Source: Rotaria socialis
Taxonomy: Eukaryota; Rotifera; Eurotatoria; Philodinida; Philodinidae
Assembly: GCA_905331475.1 (NCBI GenBank)
Contig: CAJNYU010001219.1
Span: 45,433 to 109,432 of the forward strand
Direction: 5' to 3'
Length of the DNA: 64,000 bases
Below are positions 51,027 to 61,569 of this stretch, one piece after another (the stretch's first letter is position 1; every line of letters starts with the position of its first letter). The notes beneath the pieces were generated by a model. It was not told where the DNA came from and searched no databases. It saw nothing but the letters and a program-made list of their open reading frames with translations. Made by a program: the position numbers and the translations under genes.

Positions 51027-52774
51027 TAAGAGCAATTGCACGTAAGCTACGACTGAGGTTGCTCAATCGATGTTGTCGGGTGCGTCTCACTTCAACATAT
51101 GTGATAGAGACACGATTTCTAGGAGTAGTGATGCGAGCCGTTTTGAAAAATATTGTTTCGTTCCTGAGATATTAAGAATTTCCTGAAGCCATTACCGTCA
51201 AGAGTGTACACTTTCATCGAAATTTCGTTATCCTCATATTATAGCGAAGAAACACCCGTTCGACTTTAAACTTCTACTAGAAATGCATACCAACTAGATG
51301 AATTCATCATAGAAAAACGCCTTGAAAATGCTGAACCATTGATGGACTAATCGCTAGTACGAAGTACATGAAAAAAGCATCATTTTCGGAATTTCGTGTT
51401 CATTTATTTTGTAAAACAATTATGCCAGATACTTGAAATTTGGTCTAAGGAAAGGAAGAGTATAGTACTCACTATAAAAAAATATCAACTCTTTGGCTAG
51501 TTCCTATGGCTCCGAAAAAGTTGCAAAAAAACCGCCATTTTTGGCCTAAACATCAATTTTTTGACTGGCCGATCTCAAAAGCTATATGTTTGATTCGAGC
51601 AAAATGATGTAATTTCAAAGTACAAATAGGATACTCCATAATTCTATAAAAGTCTACGTGGGATCTCTTATATGGCCTCAGAAATCTTATCGCAAGTCAC
51701 TGAAAAATGATGCCTTTTTACATAGGAGCTGGGCTCGATCACCGTTGCTATTTATAGAACTATGATATCCTGTACATTAAATTCTATCAAGAATCAATCA
51801 TTCTATGGGCGCTCCTTAAGTCCCACAGAAAAATTGAGCAAAATCATAAAAAATATCCCTAGGGCAGTAGGATTATTTTGTCGACAAACAGTTCTGATGA
51901 AAACTTGTGGGTGAGGGGGTACGGATATTTGTGAAGAAAAGTTCTTTTCTGATTTTTGTTGAATTTTTTTATGGCACTTAAGTAGCTGTCATAGGATGAT
52001 TGGCTCTTGATAGAATTTACTGTACAGAATATCATAGTTCTATAAATATCAACGGTAGTCAGGCCCAGCTCCGATGAAAAAACGTTTCAATTTTCAGTAA
52101 CTTTCGATAAGATTTCTGAGGCCATTCTCAGAGATCACACGTGAATTTTTATAGAATTTTTGTAGCACCCCATGTGCACTTTGTAGTCTTATAAGTTCGG
52201 CGTCTAACCATCCGGTATTTTGGAAGATAAGATTCACTAAAGTCTAGGTTTTCGCTAAAATCATGGTTTTCTGTAAAGTCTTCTGAACCACAGGAATTAG
52301 CTAGAGTGTTGATATTTTCTGGGGAGTAGGTACCATATAAGTTCTCTCTATACGCCAAATTTCAAATAGCTAGTATGATGGGATAATGAGATATGCATAT
52401 GCAGAAATCTCGAAAAACGATGATTTTTTTCATGTACCTTCTACTATCGATTAGCCCATCAATGGTTCATTTTGATTAAGGCGTTTTTCTACTATAAATA
52501 CATCTACTTGAAATGTATTTCCAGTAAAAATTCCAAATCAGACAAGTGCTTCTTCACTGAAATATAAGAGCCCAAAATAATGATCAAAAGCGTACTTTTT
52601 TGATGATAGTGTGTTCAAAAAAATAATAATATCTCAGGAAAGGAGAAATCTTTTTCAAAACGGCTTGCGCCACTATTCCTAGAACTGTTGCCTCTACCAT
52701 TCATCTCAAATTGAGACATATCTAACGACATCGATTGAACACGGTCAGTCCTGGCTTACATGCAACGGCTCTTA
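51027..52774. repeat. Long foldback (inverted repeat) of about 1.75 kb
   Basis: The left half pairs as reverse complement with the right half over nearly its whole length, with the centre near 51880. Paired landmarks include TAAGAGC-TTGCAYGTAAGC at both tips, CAATCGATGT, AGCCGTTTTGAAAAA, CTGAGATATT, GAAAAACGCCTT, ACCATTGATGG-CTAATCG, TACATGAAAAAA, TTTGAAATTTGG, TTCTATAAA and TAGAACTATGATAT. Divergence between arms is moderate. The right arm has an insertion of about 150 bp (roughly 52180-52340). No transposase and no clear target duplication were found. It may be a foldback transposon or an old inverted duplication. Confidence 0.85.
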
Positions 52775-52946
52775 AATTAAAAATTTCTTTATATGAATTA
52801 ATTATTTTGATAGTTATGTTTTGTTTACTCTTTTCAATATATTTTCTGTTAATCAAGATAATGTTACGCCTGCGGTAAAAATTGTTAAAGTCGTTTTTTT
52901 TATAGACTATACACGAAAAAAGCAGTCAAAGTACTGGACGAATTGA

Positions 52947-53502
52947 TTAAGATCGACCAACTAATTTGCTATTGATCACCGCGGTGGATACATCTACTTG
53001 AGCCACTAGCATATCTTCTCTTTTAACTCGTACAATTTCAGAACCAAATGAACCGAAAATTTCCAGACATTTTGGCTTTGGACAAAAAATTCGACGTGTA
53101 AGATAACAAGGCCATGCACATACTAATGTTACCCAAAGAAGAAAGAAAAACGTTGGTTGTTCACCACGACATTCACGCATTTGATCGATATCACGTAAGA
53201 AAATAGCTGAATCTGTATGTGAAGGTTCTGAACAACTTTCAGAACAAAGATTTTCTTGATAGCGAGTAAGCAGTCGTATATCTGTTAGAGCTGTATAATA
53301 CGCATTATTACAACAGCAGATATTATCATGATATTCCCATTCACGGTAGACTTTTTCACTTGGTAATAGATTAAAACTATTATTTATTGGACGAAAATAC
53401 GATTGTGGTTGTACAGTTTGAACACGACTAGGTGCTACAGCCCTAAATATATAGTAACCATCTTTAGTTAATATGAAAAAAAAATAATATATTCGCTTAC
53501 AT
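52947..53502 (-). CDS. Small membrane protein with PH-like region; start codon split by an intron
   Basis: Exon 2 (52947-53442) follows a 58-bp intron (53443-53500). The ATG is assembled from AT at 53501-53502 and G at 53442, giving 165 residues starting MAVAPSR. No other ATG in the frame precedes the conserved region. Visible features are a cysteine-rich NICCCNNAYYTALTDIRLLTRYQE segment (about 41-64), SAIFLRDIDQMRE (79-91), a hydrophobic helix with flanking Phe/Trp residues (about 98-116) and a C-terminal FGSFGSEIVRV / AQVDVSTAV segment. The pattern, T-D-x-R-L followed by SxIFLRDI and then a short membrane insertion, resembles uncharacterised animal proteins with a bacterial-PH-like fold. 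I do not recognise a specific function. The 5' extent of exon 1 (untranslated) is unknown. Confidence 0.62.
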
Positions 53503-56375
53503 GTTTTTATGTATGATCTTCTATTTCGTTGCAATGTAATACCAGTCGATTGTACTGTGCGTTATTTATTAGAGCACATACAATATTATTGAATAAGGTA
53601 TTGTGTTGATGAGAATTTTGATTGAATCGAATAACAAAGGCTTCATATATTTCATTTTATTATTTAATAAAGAATATGTAAATAATGCTTATACATTGCG
53701 ACGATTTTATGTTGGTTGATTGTAAATAAAAAATCTGAAGGCGGATTTTGTTACTTTTCTGTTTTTACTGTATAATAACTAAAATTTGACTTTTTTACAA
53801 TAAAGAATTGTTTTTCAACCAATCGATCATGAAGGAATTTTTCTCTGAAAATTAAATGAACTATGTTGTTTTTCATTTTATATTCTATTTCCGAATTAGT
53901 ACACATTATTTTCAATATGAAACATAATACAGATACGTTTGTGAAAAAGAGACCATAACTAACACCAGTGTATTCGTTGATGGAGTGTATGTGGTAACAT
54001 TAAAATTGATTACAGACAAATTTTCGCGAGTCTATCACAAGTTCATTGAGTAACATAGAATTAAATACTAAAAAATATCAAGTGAATCAATGTATTTCAA
54101 ATATGTATGCGTACATTTATAAGTAAAAAGTGACTTTATGAACACGATTTTTATTACTATACTAAATCTTCATTTCTAAGAATCTAGATTTTTGCCCCGT
54201 ATATCCAAATCCAATGAAATCATAATAAATTGAAATTTTATAAATCGATCTAATATTAGTAAACATGATTCTTATCCATCTGATGAAGCATTAAATAAGC
54301 CTAAACATCATCAATAAATATTAAAAATTGTTTGAAACCATTTATTTCATCAAAATAACTCGATTTCTGAGACTCTGTATTAGCACGAGTTCTCTACTTT
54401 ATCATGTTCTTGAATCTCTTTATTTCGCTTTTTTATTTTCATCTCTATGATTCTTAATTATTGGATGTTATAACAAGCTTGAGTTTATTTTAACGTATTT
54501 ATTTACATTTTACAGTTATTAAGACTAAAATAAATAGTTTCCATTTCTTTTTCAACTGGGGTCAAAATAATTTTGTTAAGTATTTCTTGTTTTTGTTTAC
54601 AATTTATTAAGTGTTCCTGTGGAACAAAAATTTCCGAAATAAATACTGAAATAAGATAACTCTTCTCTAATTACTATTCATCAAATCACATAATATAACG
54701 ATAGTTGGAAAACGTTGAGAAAAATTATAAAGAAAAAATATAGAAAAAGGTTAAACTTGAAATATCGGTGTTTATAATTGTGATTACTGAATACAGTTGG
54801 GTACAATTTAAGATTTTATCAAAAATAAACGCGAGAAACCCTTTATGAGAAAAAACAATATATTGAGTCCTGAACTATTGAATGGAGTTTCTATGAATGC
54901 AATGTAGAAATACATTAAATTGATTATTTACATAATCACAGACAAAGAAATTGATATAAAACTAGTACAAATTAAACGACGGAGAGCGAGAAACTTTTGC
55001 ACCAAAATAATAAATAGATTCTCTTTGTTTTTCTTGTTTACTATTGATCAGCTATCAACCATGCAAACGAAATACAGATATCCCAACTACCGCCCAAATA
55101 GAACATAAATAGATTTTCTGGGTTAAAGTCAAAATTCAATAGTCAATACAGCTGAGAATTCGAAAAAAAATCAATTAGTAGAGGAATGAATCATGATATT
55201 ATTTATTTTTTAAGGCTTTACCATAGAGATCGAAGAAAAAAAAGTACTCGAAGAAAAAAATATTTGCTCGAGTATTGAAAGAAAAGAAAATATTACAAAA
55301 TCAAAATGACTCACAAAAGATAATATTCTATCTAAAACATTATTTATATTTCACCAACTCAAGAGGAAAACTTGAACGAGAATACAAAGAACCAACCGAT
55401 TAAAACAAACAATCTAAATCAAATTTGTTTTTTAAACAACACAACTAATTGGCGTAGGAAATTTCTTTACATGGTGCTATCTTGCAAAAGCAATACACGC
55501 ATCACTTATGTAAGTTATTATTGAATATGACAAATGAAATATTTTATTATTTATTTTCTTTAAGTATTTTGTTGACAATAAACAATAAGAAATTAAACAA
55601 AAGAATTAGTAAATAAAGCTATTAATTAACAAGTTAAATGAATCAGATGTATTTTGGCATAGATTGTATTTTAACAATCTTGATTTGATACACATGGCAA
55701 AAAAGGATTTTGTTTATTAAAATATGTATAGTTAATTATTTTCCTGTTGATATTTCTAAGAATTATTCTTTTTTACAACATTCAAACACTAAAAACAAAT
55801 CAGATTCGATATCAATGTGATCAATCTGTCAGATGCAAATTTTATTCTATCAATGACATAATTTGTAAATACCCTGAATTATGTAATCATAGGCATTTTT
55901 TAATGTTTTCATAAGGTTAGTTAAAGAAAGTATTATTATATAATACCTCTATTAATGTATAACAAGTCAATTGTTGAGCAAAAACGTTAAGGACAAATTA
56001 TCTAAAATTAGATAAAATTCTTACTGGCATAAATTAGCAATAAATATGTAGTTACAGTATAATAATCCGTTAACATCTTAATTTTTTCAATTGAACTTAC
56101 GATTCCAGATAATAAAATGAAAGCTTAATTTAAGAGAGTGATCACGTCGAGTGAAAGAGTTTTTCTATGACTCACATCATGATCTATCAAAGATTACATT
56201 TAGAGTAAATAAACCAAAGAAAATTAGTTTCGATTGAAATATAGGGACTACGATATCAAGTAATCAATTGTAAATTGATAGATTTAAATTCTCATAGTTT
56301 CTCTAATACGGAAAGTTTTTAAGGAATTTTCATGATCGATGAAAACTATAAAGTTTAAAAAGAAAACAATCAAAT
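53503..56375. other. Gene-free AT-rich stretch
   Basis: Nearly 2.9 kb with very low GC. No motif-bearing frame and no clear repeat. It contains the promoter side of the small membrane-protein gene. Confidence 0.55.
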
Positions 56376-56379
56376 ACTA

Positions 56380-56860
56380 AAATAACAACGGCAGATCAAG
56401 CAACTATTTCGTGAATTGATACTTATTGGTTATATTAATCGTGAAAAGTTAAGACTTTCCATTATCAAGATATAAAAACAGTGATACTCTAACAAAAATA
56501 TTTCGTGATTTAAATAGTGGAATAAGTTCGGCAACAATTAAAAGATGGCGCCAAATGATCCGTTAGTCTGACTCTATCCATTCTTATTCAAAATTATTCA
56601 ATGCGATTATTCTTATTTACATCAGCGATCTGTATGGAATGAGACAGTGTCATCCCATCGTTCGATACGATGAACGTAGTTTATATAAAGCTATTCTTTT
56701 ACTAAAAACAGTCAAATATGAGTGTACGTATGTGTGCTTGCCAGTTTGAACAAAACTGTGAAACATCTATTTTTGAAGTGAGTCGATTTATTGATGATCA
56801 TGCCATTAAAATCTTCATGAAATGTTCTAGATAACAGCTATCCTAGTTTTAAATAGTGAA
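56380..56860 (+). pseudogene. Possible Tc1/mariner-type transposase remnant
   Basis: A short stretch beginning about 56508 reads FRDLNSGISSATIKRWRQMIR before an in-frame TAG near 56563. This resembles the helix-turn-helix end of Tc/mariner-like transposases, with a serine-rich continuation after the stop. Upstream, AGATCAAGCAACTATTTCGTGAATTG could be an older duplicate of the same segment in another frame. Downstream frames are broken and no catalytic DDE region is visible. The call rests on a short motif and could be wrong. Confidence 0.35.
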
Positions 56861-56884
56861 TCTGAATGATATGCTAGTTATTAA

Positions 56885-57195
56885 GAACCCAGATCGATTG
56901 TTCCGGTCACCAGATACTGTAGAAACTGGCCGAAAAGATGCGGAAAAACCACCGTATTCTGCAGGAAAACAAGGGGAGTCGCTGGAGCTTGGAAGTAGTG
57001 TTCCAGTCGAAAAATTTTCGGAGTTTTTCCCGATGATTTACCGTCGGTTCCTGCCGGAAAGCACTGGAATTTGGCCGGAATATGCCGGAAAAAGTCCGCC
57101 AATTTCCGGTCGGAATACTGCTTCCACCTTCCAGCGATTTCCCGTGTTTTCTGGTCGTTTCGCGTCATACTGCCACGACCTGGGAACTCCTAGAA
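56885..57195. repeat. GC-rich CCGGAA-type repeat with inverted ends
   Basis: The left edge GAACCCAGATCG is matched inverted by the right edge (reverse complement GTTCCCAGGTCG), 10 of 12 bases. The interior is rich in GGAA, CCGG and TTCCGG and stays open in several frames on both strands, which reflects low stop content and not coding. It shares the TTCCCAGGTC word with the islands near 11.2 and 13.15 kb. Confidence 0.55.
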
Positions 57196-57893
57196 TATTT
57201 TGTTGACTTTTTCTGAAAAATATCAATGTAGATATGTCTCAATATCAAAGCCAATTCAATTGATGAAAGATTTACAGTCATATATTGATAGAGAAAATAA
57301 AATATAGATTTTTCTGTTACGAAAATTTCTCGATAAAAATGACAATTGTACAATTTATTCTTGAAAAATTGATTCAACATGTAAATGAATAGATTTATCA
57401 GTAATGATGAAAACGAAGTAAATAAACGACATAAAAGCAATTTCGATCGATAGACACCATCTTGTATTGCGCGTAATAAAATATGAATACTTTTGAGTAA
57501 ATATGATAAAGATAGATTCATTTGATTGGATTGAAATAGAAAATAGACATTCTATTTTGATTCCTAATAATTTTTACTCCAACGCAATTTTTTTTGTAGA
57601 GGAGATGGATAAATTAACAACTTTTACGATAGTATTATTTATTAACAATATCAATATTTAAAGCATTTAGATTAATCTTCATATGTGAATTAACATATTT
57701 ATACGGTGAAATCATTATAACTCATCATATTGCAATATCATTTGATTTCGTTATAAGTATTTCAGAACTTTACTGCTATTTATTATTAAAATAAATCGAT
57801 GATTCTCAAATAGAGTATCAATAGAAAAGGCCTTGAATAAAAAAACAATAAAAAAATATACATGAATAACCGTCTAAGGTTAAATGCAATCAG
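57196..57893. other. Intergenic, no gene seen
   Basis: AT-rich spacer between a repeat island and the 3' end of the RBR ligase gene. Nothing recognisable. Confidence 0.5.
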
Positions 57894-59545
57894 TTAATGA
57901 CAGTTTTGACAATTAGGCACACAAAGTTTGCCATTGTCAGCACGACATCGACATCCTCCCGATGTATCACCATGTCCTTTCGGACCCCAGCGAGGACCTT
58001 GTGTTGGCCACTAATCAACATGATGAAGGGAAAATAATTCGATATTAGAAACAATAAATATTTAACTTACACAAATTTCTATTTTACATTGACTACATTG
58101 AATCCAATCACAGCCAGACATTTTTTGAATGATAGCACGACAACCGGGACTAATCAACAGAATAAAATGTCATATGGCAGTGAATTTTCTAGATCCATTC
58201 AATACTAAAGATTTCTTACCAATACATGGCTTCTTTATTCTTGATCATGGTCTATATAAAACAGAAAAGGTATCACAAAAATGCAATGAATTCTTTATTA
58301 ATGTTTACCTCCAAATAATCTGTATCTTTACGAAAAATACTTTCATTCGCTTCGCGCAATCTCATCTCTTGATAATCACGACCTATATATGAAAATCAAT
58401 GAATTATCTTATTCCATATAGTCTACACTCACAAGGTTGACCTTCATGGATTGCCGAACAAGTTGTACATATCCAGTGTTTACAGCCCTACGATAGATGA
58501 AATTAGGAGCTGTCGAAATAAATAGAGAAAATAATTTATCTTCGACTGTAACTATACAATAAAATTCTTTATATATTGTAAAGAAAAAAGTAGAAACTTC
58601 ATTTTTATCTACAGCATCTACAACGTTTCTTCTTAAAATTACAGAAGATAATTAATTACCTTACAGTATATTATATTGTTAGTGTCTTCTGGCTCTATGA
58701 ACCACCAATGAGCACAATCAGGTGTAATACAATGAAATGTTTTATTACGACTTTCAGCAAAACGCACAGCAACATCATTAAGACGATCGACCACCTTTGG
58801 ATCGCCTTTTAAATCATTAACTACCTGAAATATTGGAAAACCTTGAGAAATTTGCAACTAATATTTTCAATACTTACACCTCGCAGTTCTCGTTCTGTAA
58901 TAAGTGCAGTACAGTTTTCATGTGGGCATTTAATTGTTGGTTCCGTACTTGCTTCAATCATTCTCAAAAGACATTGTTTACAAATTGGATGTAGGCAATT
59001 ACTGAATAGAATTCCTTCGCCTTTCATAATTGTCTCCATGCAAGTAATGCAATCAAATGGCTCCTCATTTCGATAATAGGGTGCATCTTCTTGTGTAGAA
59101 AGTTCGTTTAACAGCGATGTCGAATTCATTTGATTATGTTGTTGAGATGAAATTTTGTTATCTTTATCTTTTACAATTAGGAAATCCTCAAGACATGTTC
59201 GCAGTACTTCATGAAAATGATCGCGCGATTTTTCATTTAACCACAAATGACAAGTACTACTCATTACATTGATCATATCGGGCTGATTGATTGACGCACC
59301 AAAAATATATTGTTTACGATCAACCAGACAACAATTAAAGATTTCCTACAGATCCAACAATCATTTACTGTATTTAGTCTGTAATTTATTCTTACTGAAC
59401 TATGGCTATTTACATCAATAGCTCGTAGAACATAATCGCCGATATCGTATTGACGTAACTCAATAAGGCATCGCTCAAAACTTGTAATTTGGCCTTGTAG
59501 GGAAGTTAATTTAATGCGGCATTGACTGTATGCCTCGACGCTCAT
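57894..59545 (-). CDS. RBCK1: HOIL-1/RBCK1-type RBR E3 ubiquitin ligase
   Basis: Eight exons on the minus strand (59396-59545, 58878-59345, 58660-58824, 58433-58487, 58309-58382, 58220-58251, 58071-58149, 57894-58010) give 379 residues. RING1 starts at C149 (CITCMETI, then [10 protein letters not shown] and CPHENC). The in-between region follows ([35 protein letters not shown]). RING2 is [29 protein letters not shown], with C328 as the expected catalytic cysteine. The tail [19 protein letters not shown] ending CQNCH is nearly diagnostic of HOIL-1, which in vertebrates acts with HOIP and SHARPIN in LUBAC and can ubiquitinate hydroxyl groups. The first 148 residues show no ubiquitin-like or NZF domain, so the protein is shorter than human HOIL-1 (about 510). 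TTATCAG lies five bases upstream of the ATG, so further 5' exons or trans-splicing are possible. Confidence 0.9.
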
Positions 59546-60478
59546 ATTATCTGATAAAACAAGACAATAGATTCATCGGTTTGAAAAAAAAGAATTGCAA
59601 AATAAAAAAGAGTAGAGTGGCCCATAGTCATAAAAAAGGATCGATAAGGAAAAGCTTGACAAATTATTACTAATGACTCAAATAGGTAAGTTGTCTCGTA
59701 GTCAATGCATGGCTATCGTAAGGTCTGATCTACACTACAAAAGTTACTTCAGTATTAAAAAAGGCGAGTAGTTGAAAATCACGTTGAGGCTAGTCAGACA
59801 GCCAATCGTGTTACTTTGAATCGTCCAACAAGCAAGAAAAGAGCATAAAATACCAATAAGCGTCCACAGTATACCTGCTATTTTCCCTAGCGACAGACAC
59901 AACGCTACAACACCGTTATCGTTTACACAATAGATAATAACACTGATATTCAGTAAACTTCCAAGAATATCTAGAAAGAATAAGAATAACCACTGAAAAT
60001 TACTTATTTCAGAAGCCCGTTACGATGTTTCATAAAACAAAAATATGAACACCAAAAAATTAAAGCTACCCAACAGCAGCAAAGTTGTCGAAGAAATACT
60101 AATGCTCAAATATCATTGCCGTGGTTCTCTTAATGAGCTGTTTTTTTTTAATATTTCCGTGTTTTCTAAATGTCTCCGCCGCTTAAAAAGTTATATTGCT
60201 CGGATTGGCTTCCAAATAAATGGAAGTGAGTAGCTCAATTACTTCACCGAACCGGAAGGGTGTCTGGTGTAGAAGCGACCACAGCTAACAATACCAAAAC
60301 CCACACCATTTTTAATAAGAATTGTACCGATCATTTAAAACTCAGAAATCTTTTCAGAGTGAAGAAATTTGTTGTGTGAATTTTTTCGGATTTCTCGACG
60401 AAAAAATTCTCTGAAGCAAATGAAATACAAGACGAAAATAATCTAATAGAACAAATATTTTTGTCTAGATATAGACAT
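59546..60478. other. Intergenic, no gene seen
   Basis: About 930 bp upstream of the RBR ligase gene, presumably with its promoter. No coding frame with motifs. It ends at the ATAGACAT target duplication. Confidence 0.5.
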
Positions 60479-61561
60479 CAGAGATGCCAACGGGCCACGT
60501 TTTCCCGGCCTGACCTGGCCTGTTACGACCAGGCTAGGCCAATCTGTTGCCTGGTTTGGTGTGTTTGTGCCTGGCCTGTCCTGCACGCATACATGAAACC
60601 AAAAAAGTTATGTGTATTTTTATAACATATTCATTAGGTTCAATTTTGGTCATGATCTTGAGGATTGATGTGATTATTTCTTTCTTTTCTTAATAGTAAT
60701 AATATAAAAAAGTTGTTTTATATATTAGAAAACAAAAAATCTCTGAATTAACACCGCTAGCATTTCACATAAGAAACAATCACTATTAAACAATTTATAA
60801 ATATGAACTGTTATAAAGTAATAAAAAGTTAAAATGCATTGACTACTTTGTCTTCGTTTCTTTGATTTAGCTTTTTTATTGTACTTTTAGTAATAATCGT
60901 CGGAGTAGATTCAATCCAATCATTATTCGCTTTCTTCTTTTTCTGAATTTGCAAATGGATCATGGCGATATCTACCAATGTAGCCGATAATGTAAAATAA
61001 TGGGAAAATTTTCCAATAATCCATTGTTTTTTAATGAATTATTTCAAATTTTACCATTATTTCCCTGCAATGCATTATAAATTATAAATTATAATTTATA
61101 ATGCATCAAAATTTAAAAATATAATGGAATCTAATGCATTGAAAGCATGAAATTTTTTAATTAATTAGATTCCATCATATTTTTAAATTTTGATGCATTA
61201 TAATTTATAATGCATTGCAGGGAAATAATGGTAAAATTTGAAATAATTCATTAAAAAACAATGGATTATTGGAAAAATTTCCCATTATTTGGAAGACAGT
61301 GCATGAAATAGGTTGCATTTTAATTACATTATGCAGATTATTTATGAAAATAATAGAAAATAATGTCCATTATTTTACATTATCGGCTACATGGGTAATA
61401 CAGAATTCAGCAGATAAAATCATTCCAAGTCAATTTTGAGCAGGCTAGACAGGTTAGCCTGGCGTGACCTGATCGTTATTTGCCTGGTCTGATGCAGTCC
61501 AGACTAATATGTGAAAAATCAGCCTGGCCTGACAGGCAAGCAGGCCAGGCTGGCATCTCTG
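60479..61561. mobile_element. hAT-like element, 1083 bp, TSD ATAGACAT, carrying a nested element
   Basis: The left tip CAGAGATGCCAACGGGCC pairs with the right tip, whose reverse complement is CAGAGATGCCAGCCTGGCC. ATAGACAT is duplicated exactly at 60471-60478 and 61562-61569. Both sub-terminal regions are dense in CCTGGCC/GGCCAGG-type words, a sharp GC contrast to the AT-rich middle. No transposase frame is present. The middle holds the foldback described separately. Confidence 0.92.
60975..61395. mobile_element. AT-rich foldback element (421 bp) flanked by TA, nested
   Basis: The left end CCAATGTAGCCGATAATG pairs with the right end (reverse complement CCCATGTAGCCGATAATG) and the match continues through TAAAATAATGG. 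Immediately outside lies TA on each side (60973-60974, 61396-61397), as in Tc1/mariner-type insertion. Inner arms (about 60999-61135 and 61160-61289) are nearly perfect complements, so the element would fold into one long hairpin. No coding sequence. Confidence 0.78.
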
Positions 61562-61569
61562 ATAGACAT

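Noticed and set aside
56856-57206. Overlapping 95-118-codon frames on both strands
   Set aside because: Open in several frames at once because the repeat is GC-rich. No family pattern in any of them.
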